Of a stretch of DNA of 64,000 nt, positions 35,055-45,620 are shown in pieces. The position numbers were made by a program, and so were the translations under genes. Position 1 is the first letter of the stretch; every line of letters begins with the position of its first letter. The notes beneath the pieces are model-generated. The model saw only the letters and a list, made by a program, of their open reading frames with translations. It had not been told where the DNA came from and ran no database searches. Source of the stretch: Drosophila miranda (lineage: Eukaryota; Arthropoda; Insecta; Diptera; Drosophilidae); NCBI RefSeq assembly GCF_003369915.1, contig NC_046675.1:19344001-19408000 (forward strand), written 5' to 3'.

Positions 35055-36400
35055 GTTAAAAGCACAGTCTACATATCTTTATTTACATATGCACATATTT
35101 GTGATTTATTTATTGTTTTCACATAAATAAATTTGTTTTAAATGTTTAATCGGACCACGGCAGAAACTAAAGTCAAATATAAAAACTTGTAATATTTTAG
35201 GTAAGTGTACGCACCAGAGCGATTGCCGAGCCACACAGTGGGCGAAATGGCCAATCTAGCTCAATTTAATTCAAAATTGGCAGATTCTGTTGAAACTATT
35301 GATTGTTAACGATTCTAAATACCCTACTGGGTATGAAAGTAATTGCCATTTTGTTTTTCTCTCATATTTCGTGAAGCTGGGAAGCGGTAAACCGAACATA
35401 TGTTGCAACAGCCGTTAGTTAAAATTTATTCTTAACTATCAATTTAAGGACTTGTAGCTATTTTGTCAAAGGTGTATATGACGTTTAGTACTATCTTAAA
35501 ACAGCTGTCGAAGTTAAACTTTGTAAAAGCTTTGCTCAAAAAACATATTGCTTTGTTTGGTAGAGTCCATCTTGTGAAACGGATACGATCTGGTTTCAAA
35601 TGTTTTTGATATATGTATGTACATTCTCAAAGGTATTGTGTACTTGGATGTTCAAAATGATCTTCATATGGATGGAGATCTCTCCATTTCCCTCTCTTTT
35701 GTGATTTGCTCTTCGTTTCCAGGGGATGGTGTTGCTGCCCTGTTGTGAAGGTTGTACCTTCACAACCGATTGGAACTATCGTATCTATATGATATAATTG
35801 ACCGATTCTACTGAAGTCATCCGGCTTTTAAAAATCATGTTAAACTAAAAATTTCATTGAGATATCTCTCGGGATTGTTGACTGGTACTAGCATCGCCTG
35901 TTTCTAAGAGACACTACTTCATACCACATCACTGTTTGCTCTAACCTGAGAGCACCACCACAAAGCTTCGGATAGTACTCGATGCAAGTCAGCAAGTCAA
36001 CAATGTGCTACCTTTGAGCATCCCATCAGCATCTCTCCTATCCCTGCAGTTCCTGCTGCCATCACTGCCATCACGACAACGAGCTGAGTGCAGCCAGTGC
36101 TAGTGTGCTGGTTGCTGGGGATGTCTTGACTATTCCTGCTCTACCCGTCACTGCCGATGCTTTTGCCCCAGGACCGAGAGCTCTTTTTTAGCTCTCGCAC
36201 AACATCAGTCCTCTAAACTTAACGCTTCGCCTGATGATATAAGTGTGACTTAATTTACATTTAAACATTAGCGCAACATAACATCCTTTAAAATTCTCCT
36301 GCCTGAATTTTTTCAATATAAATCTATTGAACCGTCAATATTGACTAAGCATACATTTATGCATGGGTTCCTTCATCAAGATTCTAACCTGAGTCCCAGA
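35055..36400. other. Unrecognised intergenic DNA
   Basis: No convincing ORF. The 35940-36240 part is less AT-rich and could be a decayed ORF1 belonging to the endonuclease remnant that follows, but no motif confirms this. Confidence 0.3.
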
Positions 36401-36419
36401 ATCACCAAACCGGCTGCTC

Positions 36420-37340
36420 CAAAAAACTGGTGAACTATTTTTCTATTCACTCTCAGAACGTACGCAGTTTTTTGGGCAAATGCGTCACATTCATACAAAT
36501 AGTGCGTCTTTTGAATTTGACGCCATCGCTTTTACTGAAACCTGGCTAAACTCTTCTATCAATGATCATGAAATTTTCATTGACAATCACACCATTTATA
36601 GAATGGACCGCCCAGATTGCAGTCAAAACAGATTTCTGAAATCTGAGTTATTCCCATTCAATAGCATCTATGGAATAGAATTTGTTGCAGTCAGTAGTTC
36701 GTATTGTGTCGGCATTTTTCTATTTAACCTGCTCTTACATTCCTCCTAGGTCTGATGCTGAGGTTTACTGAAACGACATCTTTGCAATTAATACTGTCGT
36801 ATCTGCATTAGGTTGCAATTATCGAATTGTCATGGGGGACTTTAACCTACCACTTCTTTCTTGGCTGCCTTGCGATGGCGCTTACCTGTTGCTTCCAAAT
36901 TGCCACAATGATTTCATCAATGGCCTAACGGATATTTCCCAATATCATTTCGTGAAGATCCTTACCATCCAACTCTTTTGATATCCTTTGAGTGTACCCG
37001 ATCTGGCGGTGCTGACAGTTCCATGGCTCCTTGCTACATAAAATGTTTTCGAAAAACAAATTTTATTGATTTAAATCTTCATCTCTCGCTTTTTGATTAG
37101 TCGTTTCTTTATTCATTACCGAACATATACGAAACTTACAACTTGTTTTATAGCTCTATTTACTCCGCCCTTAAATTTGTTTCAGAAATCATCGTACCTG
37201 TATCGTCCAAGCCCGTTGCACCATCTCAGAATATGTAATTGGGTAATGTTCGTGCTCAAGCTCCTTCTAAGGATTTTTGACTCAAAAACTCTCTTGGGTC
37301 AGATGGACCTTGCTGTTCTATCTACCCATATGTAGGTAAA
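36420..37340 (+). pseudogene. CR1/jockey-like endonuclease remnant
   Basis: The plus strand reads FDAIAFTETWLNSSINDHEI.., a stretch like YIPPRSDAEVY, then RIVMGDFNLPLLSW and FINGLTDIS. These are the AP-endonuclease motifs TETW and GDFN. It is divergent from the CR1-like copies elsewhere in the window and broken by stops. No RT was found downstream except short Ser/Leu-rich frames to 37340. Confidence 0.6.
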
Positions 37341-38217
37341 ATTATGCCCAGCATTAACCTATTAGGGTTTAGGGTATATACCACAATTATAACCCTCTTT
37401 TTCATGCCTTATGCCCTGAACCATCCCCTAAACTAATAGCACGTAATATTTACAATCACCTAAACTTAACAAATTTTAAATTTTTTTTCTCCTCTTTTCT
37501 TTTTTGTTTACTCCTTTTGTATCTAAGTTCATTATAAGCAGATAATTGTTAATTAAAACAAACATATGTGGTAAATAATTCCTTCCTCTTCTTAACATGC
37601 TAATATGTATATGGATTATATTAAATTTTTTTTTTTCCAAATTTACCCTTTTGTCTTGAAAATACCTTTTGTTGGCCTCTTTTAAATAAAAAAGTTAAGA
37701 AAAAAACGATCGCTTTTTATTTCCTCACTTCACCTCCTAGGCTTGAAAACAATTAAATATTTTCAGCAGAAGTCCTAACCTTTCATTTCATCATATATAC
37801 AAATCGACCCATGACTATCTTGAGAAAGATTAGTATTAAAAAGTCAATGAGAGAAAAAATTATTTATTACTTAAGATAATCCGACCAATCTTACAACTTT
37901 CAGCTTAAACTGTCTCGATATAATTTTGCAATACTTTTTTGTAATTGCTCGAAAATTTTCGAGTTGTAATTTAAAAGTAAGTTTTATATGATTTAGCTTT
38001 TATTTGAATGATCAATTTGTAAGAGCAGTATCAAATATTGTGGACAGCACAAGCTACCCAGCCTTTTTTTGGTTTTAAATGTTTAATAGATATAAATAAG
38101 TTGATCGATTTCCTTTAATGGCTAAAATTATACTTTCACATATATGTTTTTATATATTAATAAGTTTATATACATATAGTATTATTTAAACCATTGACTT
38201 GTTTGACAGTCATCAAT
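37340..38217. other. AT-rich DNA downstream of the ZAD gene
   Basis: No ORF or repeat family recognised. A minus-strand AATAAA at 37999-38004 could serve the ZAD gene as a 3'-end signal. Confidence 0.3.
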
Positions 38218-41200
38218 TTACGTTAATGTTGGAGTGGTATGTCCTGTCCCACTGTTTCCAGACCCTTTACCGTCTCTAATCCTTGAACCAGACCCACTCT
38301 CATCGTGGGTTTCATTATTGTTTCGATGAGCTATGACCGTATTTTTTGATCGAATGGACTCGGAGGTCTGTTTTCCAGGTCGGCCATTTGTTTTGTCTGC
38401 GGGTTCTGCTAAGTTATCTTCCTCATCAGAGCCTTCCACGCTGGATATTGATGAATTTGCCTTTAAAGTGTTAAAATTGGTTTAATATTAATACTTTTAG
38501 CAAGTGTACAGTCCACCTAAATGAATATGGTCAGCAAAAGAGCTCGGCATGAATCCAAAATATGCGTAAAAACACAGATATACTCATGCCTCTAAATCAT
38601 TACGCTTTTATACTTTCGATCATTACGAATCCTTCCTTAAGTCAGATTCGGATGATCATAACGAATCAATAAGAAAGCAGAAAGTTTCGTTCCCATGTCT
38701 CTGAAATGACTTTAAACACACTACGGTGTTTGTGTGCTTTCACTGAAAAAATTTCAAACAAATTGTTCGGGTGACGCCCGAGTGTAAATTCTTTACTCGT
38801 CTTTCTATTTCCTATCCTATTCATTTTCTGTAACGTAACGTAAGCGTACCTTCGCATTTGCTCGCTCAGAAACATGTTCTCATTTCATCATCTATTCTTT
38901 ATCTACATATGCTCGCTCTTGTTATCTTTTCTCTCCTATGCCGTCACTACTTTTTGTAAAGGGCTCTGCCATCTTCGGCCACCATCAAATTACCAATTAG
39001 CAACAAACAAACTATAGAAACTATGTATACATTTTCAACATCATTAAATTGTGACATTTTTTTTTTTCAATGATAAGCCTAAACTTGGATCGACAAAAAT
39101 GTTCACCGTCTAACAATGTCATATCATTTATTTGCGGCAAAGTCTGACCAAGTGTACATGCTCTACTAAGGCTTAAGAGCTAACTATACAGTACAATCAA
39201 AGAAGGAATTATTCTATGCCTGTTAATTAGCGGCCCCAGCCGGAGTAGTGTGTGCCTTTTATTGACTTTATTCACTTTAAACAAATTTTTAAGCAAATCA
39301 CAGATGACTGAGTCGTGTACCCCTGTTTCCACTCTGCTGCTAGCGAAATATATGGAACTTTTTGACAGCAATGCCACCGATTTTCGTCCTTTGCGGGGGT
39401 GGAAGGGGGTGGGGAGATGTTTTAAAATACACTTGAAACAGTGAGATATCACAGAAGTCTGGTTACAAAATATCGTTGCTTTAGCTCTTATAGTCTCTGA
39501 GAACTAGGGGCTCCTTGGGACGGACAGACAGACATGGGTTTATCGACTCGGCTATTGATGCTGATCAAGAAAATATATACTTTATGAGGTCGGACACGCT
39601 TCCTTCTGGGTGTTACACACATCCACTTTCACAGCACTTGTTACTGATCCATAACATTTTGAAAATAACTTACGAAGTGAAGACGAAAATCGAGGATTTA
39701 ATCATAATTGGACGGATTCCTTTGAATTATATTATATGCAACACAGGTGGCTTTCCCACTTGACTTCTTGGGTGGAAGTTTGTTTTTCATTTAATTTGGA
39801 CGTTGATATGCAATAACTGGCATGCAAGAACGCAGAATAGGAACGCAGAATAGGAACGCAGAATAGGAATCATAAAGTTTATGCGGCTCAACAAATCAGG
39901 GCATTCTAACGCACCATTGATCAATATGTACATACAAATCACACTATACATTTTTCCACGATTAACTAAGGATGGAAGGTTTATTAAAAGCAATCTACAA
40001 GGGTAAGATGGAAATGTCACACTTGAATCACAGTTGGGGCCCCGCAGAGCAAAAATTAGGGCCTAGGGGTTCTAGGGGCTAGAACAATGAAATGTCATTA
40101 CTTTTCATTTCGAGGCATTAAGGTGTAACAGAGTTTAAGATCTTCTGCATATATAAGTACTCGAGCGTATGTTAATACCAAAGGCAAGTCATTGAGAAAT
40201 AATGTAAGAAGTAAGGAGCCTAGATGACTGCCTTGTGGTACTCCAGAAGTAACCTTTACTGGGAGTTTTTGAAGAGGACCCTTTGCGACTTGGAACAAAG
40301 GTTGCTAGAAATTTTAGGAGGTTGGGCGGAAACCCCAAAAGGTCATGTGCTAGAAAAGTGGTTTACTGTGTCGAATTTTTTACTGAAGTCATCATTATGT
40401 TAGATGTGAGGTCAGTGGCCAGTCGTGAGACAAAAATTTACGTTTCCGGCTTTATTATCTCCGAGGTGATCAATTCGGCTACCGAATTTGCATCACTAGC
40501 AGCTGTCTTTGCCCTTGAAGTGGCAAACGAAGTCAACTGCTGTACACATGAAAAGTTAGAACTTGCAGAACCCGCGGAGCTACCTTTTTTCGAATAGGAG
40601 ACTCATTCAGCAGTTAAAAACTGCTTAAGTAAGACTCCATGGCTAAGAACCGATCGTATTGGTTTCTAAAACCAACAGTCTGCTCCTTAAAGCCAGTCCT
40701 TGTCTGCCTCATAAAAATTACCATGTCTTTCTCAACCGCACGGCATGCCTCGCAACTGTAATGCAAGCCGTTACGTTTAGCGATAGCATCACCCACGAGG
40801 GCTACAAATTCAGCGCTCGCTGTCGCAGAGCCAGCAGGGGACACTCGGGAGATCATGGGTGATCACAATCTTACAAGATTTTGTGGCGTAGACCACAGAG
40901 AATTCCATTCTAATATCTGAGAACAAGAGGATCATTATTTTTGACAACATCTTCGAAATCGAGCTTTAACAAATGGGTTACTCTATTGGTTTTTCTGGCG
41001 TTAGTCGTGGTGGCCAAGAAAACCAGGAAGGCGGTTGCAAAGGTGGAACTACAAATCGTTAGCAACACGATAAACAACCGATTAACCGATGGCACATAGA
41101 GTATGTCAGCTAAAAACCAATAAGGACGCAGAAGAACTTACGACAAGCACAGCAATCTGGTAGATATGGTCATTCACTATGATATTGAGTTTCGATTTTT

Positions 41201-42652
41201 TCGTTTCCTCAAAATTGTCGATGCCACAGATTTTCGTCCTTTTGTGGGACGGAAGGGGGCGGGCGAAACACATACACTCTCCTGTGTGTACTTAGCTATT
41301 GCATTTAGTTATAGTTATACTATAACTATATATATATATAAATATATATTTATCATGCGAAGGATAGATTAAAGAGAATTTAGGTACGTCCTCCGCGCGC
41401 ACATACCACGAAGCGTCGAAAAAAATTTAAATGGAATTTGTTCCTTATGCAATGCTTTGGTGTTGTATAGTCTTTGCTTTAACTTACCATTTCTCTGCGT
41501 GACTTGTACTCAAAAAATTGAATTTTTCGCTCCTCTCGCATTCGTGTAAGCCGCATTAAAAGAGAATAATGTTGCTCTACACGATGTAAGCATGTTCTAC
41601 AAATGGTTTTTGGCAACGGATCAGTCGGTGAAATCTGAAAATAAAAATATATTGATGGATGAATAATATACACTAATAATTTATATATGTACCTATGTAT
41701 ATGGAGAATGCAATTTTTCATTTGAAATTAATAACTAATAATTATTTTGTTTGCCTTTTAAATTTTTTGTATGGTTGTCGCTGTGAGTTGCTGCTGCGAC
41801 CGCAACTCTACATTTATACCCGATACATAGTAAATATGGCTACATTGAACGACAAAGAACTCTGGATACAAAATGTCGTTGCTCTAGCTCGTATGGTCTC
41901 TGAGCACTAGGCGAACGGCAAGACGGATGGACGCACAGACATGGCTCAATTGACTCGACATTAATGCTGATCATATGATGCTATACATATACATATAATC
42001 TAATGTATGTACATACATATGTATGTATCTAATATACTATACTCATTTTGAGTATCGGGTATACAAACTAGTGAGGCTCGAAAGTCTAGGTATGCACTTA
42101 AGAAATTTTGTTTGTATAATAGAAACAAATCGAAATTTTCGCCAAGACATTTTTGATTCCATTTATCTGTTAATAACTGTATACTATATGTATGTAAGAT
42201 TAAGGATACAATAAAATTACAGAATCTTTGTAATTATGAGGATCAAAACGATAATAAACATATGTACATAACTGTTCTGGCTACATCAATTATTTGTATA
42301 CAAATCAACACAATGTTACTCAAAATATACCTGTTAAAATGCAAATGTGTGTACATACATATGTATATACTGAAAAATCTATATTATGTTCAAGAGTGTC
42401 TTGACATACTGTATGTATATTCATTTACTCTCAACTCAAACATTTTGTATTTGAACTACCATATATGCTACCACAGAAAGTCTAGTTATTAAGTTTTTTA
42501 ATACATACAGTTATTGGAAGGTAGCCGTTAATTTTTTCAACAAGACAGAGACGTTGGCCATGGTCGCTGTATATGTGAATTACGGTTCTGTGCATTTCAG
42601 AACATAGTCGGCAAAGAAACCCTGATATGCATGCCTTTTCAATACTGCCCAT
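38218..42652 (-). CDS. ZAD (zinc-finger-associated domain) protein, no C2H2 fingers seen
   Basis: Minus-strand exons 42652-42509 and 41634-41488 are joined by GTATGT..tttcag in phase 0. They encode 97 residues forming a complete ZAD: C14-x2-C17 (FLCRLCSEMHRTVIHIYSD) and C60-x2-C63 (LPKTICRTCLHRVEQHYSLL), then a charged helix. The second exon ends at a perfect donor (ATG|GTAAGT). A third exon 38460-38218 after an acceptor (actttaaag), also phase 0, encodes an acidic then Ser/Gly/Asn-rich tail (SSVEGSDEEDN..) with a stop. ZADs dimerise insect transcription factors that usually carry C2H2 arrays, but none is found here. The first two exons are firm; the third exon is likely. Further exons in the 3-kb TE-rich intron cannot be excluded. 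Confidence 0.7.
38941..39012 (-). repeat. Dispersed repeat, copy 1
   Basis: The reverse complement of this stretch (..GAAGATGGCAGAGCCC.. and TTTACAAAAAGTAGTGACG) matches 44311-44376 on the + strand with few differences. Flanks differ. The rest of 38500-39170 may belong to the same unidentified element. Confidence 0.55.
39290..39620 (-). mobile_element. DINE-1 fragment
   Basis: Shares CCGATTTTCGTCCTTTGCGG, ATATCACAGAAGTCTGG, CTTATAGTCTCTGAGAACTA and GACTCGGCTATTGATGCTGA with the long DINE-1 copy at 25466-26358. Both ends are truncated. In the intron of the ZAD gene. Confidence 0.75.
39780..40910 (-). mobile_element. Internally deleted CR1-like copy
   Basis: The minus strand carries ORF1 sequence (40910-40430; [18 protein letters not shown]..) joined near 40395 directly to the 3' part of RT (KVTSGVPQGSHLGSLLLTLF) and the pol C-terminus (40020-39850). 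Endonuclease and most of RT, about 2 kb, are missing relative to 27936-32250. A 13-bp unit (AACGCAGAATAGG) is tandemly repeated three times at 39831-39868. Confidence 0.7.
41160..41280 (-). mobile_element. DINE-1 fragment
   Basis: TAGATATGGTCATTCACTAT and CACAGATTTTCGTCCTTTTG match internal DINE-1 sequence near 25700-25800. In the ZAD gene intron. Confidence 0.6.
41770..42065 (-). mobile_element. DINE-1 deletion derivative
   Basis: Runs from GTTGCTGCTGCGACCGCAAC and TATACCCGATACATAG to ACTCATTTTGAGTATCGGGT. It therefore holds both ends of DINE-1 with most of the middle lost. In intron 1 of the ZAD gene. Confidence 0.7.
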
Positions 42653-43195
42653 GACAATTAGTACTCTCTATGTATAAACGCGTTGAACTAAAATAAAATA
42701 TTGTATTTTCTCTTTATTTCCGATGTAATTTATATTCCGAGGGTTGCATTTTCGATTAACCATACCAAATAGAGAAATACCCCGCTTCCACTAGGGTACA
42801 TTCCACAAATTAACCTTGTACACAATTCTAAACAACATTCGCTGTCGAAATTATGTCTATGATGTGCATATGCTATATGGATATGCGTTTTGATATTTAT
42901 ATACATATGTACAAATTAATATTGTTAAAAATTTAAATTCTTCATTAAAGCAAGAATCAAAGTTAATGGGATTGTATTCATTGTGTATAAAAACTAATAA
43001 GATTAATATAATTTTACTTAATATGTCTTTTGACCGACTTTCTCGCTAGCGTCCCTCCAATTTGTTCAATGTGCATGTTCCTGTTCCCAGTTCGGGAACG
43101 AAATATATAATACTTTAATATATCGCTACAGCCTAGTTCTCAGATCCAAAAACGGTTTTGAGAGCAAAACGGGCTAAATATTATGCTAGCGGCAG

Positions 43196-43204
43196 AGTGT
43201 GACC
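43196..43204 (-). promoter_or_regulatory. Motif-1-like core promoter element (GGTCACACT)
   Basis: The minus strand reads TGGTCACACTC, 10 of 11 positions of the Drosophila motif 1 (YGGTCACACTR), about 540 bp upstream of the ZAD gene start codon. The surrounding region is not transposon-like. The distance implies a long or spliced 5' UTR, so the link is tentative. Confidence 0.35.
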
Positions 43205-43509
43205 AGCTGTGATTGATCTGCGGTTGCACTGTTCCAAGTTAGAATGTATTATTTGTGGGCACTGTGGATCTAGAGGACGGCAATGAAGGGAGAAAGCACC
43301 GCAATATTCGATAAATCTGTTTCGGCTGTACTAAATTCCCATTGTTTTACAGCCTTTACTAGATTCACTTCGTCACAGTCGCACCTAATCGCTTGTTTGG
43401 TTTCCGTTTTTTGCTGTCCATTTCAGCTGTGTAATCTGAGTACTCTCATACACCACCATATTATGCTATGAGAAATTTGATTCATTAAAAATTTATAATA
43501 TTCAAGATG

Positions 43510-44225
43510 GCTGGCAAAAATCCACCAGCTGAACCATCCATGAGGGTGCCAGCTGGGCAATGGACACTGTATTATCCCGGGCAAGGGTAATGCACTGTCG
43601 ATTGCTCTGTCTAAGGCAATGGTCCAGCGACTTTCCGATCTAAAGTCGGGGGAACTGAACCAGGGCCATGGCTGGCGGGCACGGTGAGGAGCAACCCTCT
43701 CTGCGTGTCGCCAGCGGTCACACCTCGGACATAGCGAAAGCAGGCCATGTCAGTTGTAATACTAATGGCACAAAAACGGTGTGTTGCAAGATAAGCAGTA
43801 CGGGTGCCGTTGTCGTGACAGACTTGGACCAGGAAAGGGTTCTATCCATAAGCAAGACCTAACCAGGTACCAGCTCCCTGGGTAGGATACGGCCGAAGCG
43901 TTCCAGGGAGGGGTTGAAGGTTAAGGCCCCGTATAAGGCGGCCCTCGAGTTACTGAGCCGTCTCCAAGGCAAGGCGGATAGAGGAGAAATCCAAACTAGC
44001 CTGGGCTGAGCAACGGTTAGAGGAAGGCCGCAGACACTACGCGCAGCTGCCGCAGATGCTGGTAGCGAATGGTGGATTCGCCAACACGTTGAAGGAGATG
44101 TTGGCCACCAAGAGTCCACACTCGATCTAGAGTGCGCGGTATGGCTGAACGGTGTCAAGATCCTCAAATGCAACTGGCTGGTGCAGAAGGTGCCACAGTT
44201 GGAAGCTCTGGAGGTGGTAGTCTAT
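43510..44225 (+). pseudogene. Non-LTR ORF1-like remnant (probably LOA clade)
   Basis: GC-rich plus-strand frames (..GGHGEEQPSLRVASGHTSD.., ..LDLECAVWLNGVKILKC, NWLVQKVPQLEALEVVVY) have the composition and W/LP-rich C-terminal pattern of LOA/I-type ORF1 proteins. Broken by a stop near 43860 and by frameshifts. Clade assignment is tentative. Confidence 0.35.
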
Positions 44226-44310
44226 ACCAAAGACGAAGGTGCAGCTTTTTCGCTGCCTTTAATTTTTCAATAATTTCAGAAATTAATGATTTGGAAACAT
44301 TATAATTTTT

Positions 44311-44376
44311 ATTTGTTGTTAGTTGGTATTTTGAGGGTGGGCGAAGATAGCAGAGCCCTTTACAAAAAGTAATGAC
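44311..44376 (+). repeat. Dispersed repeat, copy 2
   Basis: Partner of 38941-39012 (inverted). It contains GCAGAGCCCTTTACAAAAAG. No coding capacity. Confidence 0.5.
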
Positions 44377-44619
44377 GAGTTACACACTTTGTTTGTGGGG
44401 GGGCGGATCACGGTAGCTGGGTCCAGCGACGAGTGAGAAAATATACAAAAAAAAAAGACGGTAGTTTTTCAATAAGTGTATCTTCCTGTATTTGAGTGTT
44501 CTAGAGAGAATTGGTAAACGCAAATAAATGCACTACGGCAGCTTGTAGCGTAGGTGGAATCGAAACTTATTCTCTTTCTTACGAACTACGAGACGGTGAG
44601 CGACGTATGGAACGTAATG

Positions 44620-45290
44620 GTATGGTGTCTATGGCTGTGTGCATGCACCAGATACGATCCATTCGAAAGCCGTGCTCTGGGCCACAGGAAGGCCGTCCTC
44701 GTGCGATAGGAACCCGGGTTGGATCATCTCCGGGTAGACGTCGGCGCCTAAGATGGTGGCTTGTCGATGAATCTGCGCATTTTCGCGCTTAATATCGTCA
44801 ATTCGCGAACGGGGCTCAACCTTAAGGATAGTTTCCAGTCGGAGGTCGCCCTTCTTAGTCCAAATGATCGCGGTGCACACCTTCACGTTGCCAACACGCT
44901 TAGTAGTTAGCTTCAAGGCGCTGGCCAATGAGTCGTCAAAGCAGCTCACCGGCATGGGTATCTGAGTGCGCCCGTTTCAAAATCATTAGAGCCCGTATCC
45001 AGGACCACCGTCGGGAGGATATTTAGGTTGCTATGTTGCAGAATCGAGTCTATGTTGTGCGTCGGGGCTCCTACGACGGAGAGACGAGGAGACGGCGCGA
45101 TGAGGTCGCGGTTCCTACGACCGGTCGGCTGACGCGAAGACGAGGACGGCGCTCGGCGTGAGTCGGTGTAAATGGCGGCAATGCAACCGAGACTGAACGG
45201 GCTTTTTTTTCTTTTTTGTTTCTGCTCCGGTTCACCCCTCGAGTCCCCGGTGTCCCAATCATAATTAATATAACATAACATAATTAACAT
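44620..45290 (-). mobile_element. BEL/Pao protease-region fragment
   Basis: The minus frame 44955-44629 reads ILGADVYPEMIQPG..LPVAQSTAFEWIVSG, homologous to the end of the BEL protease domain (compare LLGADVIPQIL..QLGWIVFG at 60376-60600). 45290-44946 adds a broken start containing LDTGSND-like protease sequence. Frame broken. Confidence 0.6.
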
Positions 45291-45444
45291 AACTTATTCG
45301 CTTATTCAATGTTAATGCATCAACAAGGAATATATATTTTTGTTTTCAAATTAAAATTCGTTGTGGTGTATAAAATGTACAAAACTTCATTACGCTGGAA
45401 GCAATGTTTCTTTTCGCTACATCTTTATTTAAAAAAAAAACTGT

Positions 45445-45530
45445 TTTTCATCGGTATATTTTGAAAATTAGAAAGTATATTTCGGTGTATATTGGTATAT
45501 TTTTAAAGGGTAGGTGTTATCGATAAGTAT
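45445..45530 (+). promoter_or_regulatory. Promoter motifs: DRE (TATCGATA) and motif-6-like elements
   Basis: A perfect palindromic DRE, TATCGATA, lies at 45518-45525, about 95 bp before the start codon of the ZNF830 homologue. TCGGTATATTTT (near 45450) and TTGGTATATTTT (near 45492) resemble Drosophila core motif 6. DRE plus motif 6 is the typical TATA-less housekeeping promoter. Confidence 0.65.
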
Positions 45531-45620
45531 CTTGTACGAGTATGTTGTAAGGGAACATTAAATGTAATCAATTAGTTACTAGTTCTTTTCGAAATTAATA
45601 AAAGCAACAATTTTACGAAC

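Noticed and set aside
38512..39147. MITE bounded by direct AAGTGTACA repeats (near 38503 and 39150)
   Set aside because: The 9-bp match is suggestive, but I could not find inverted termini just inside it. Not strong enough to list as an element.
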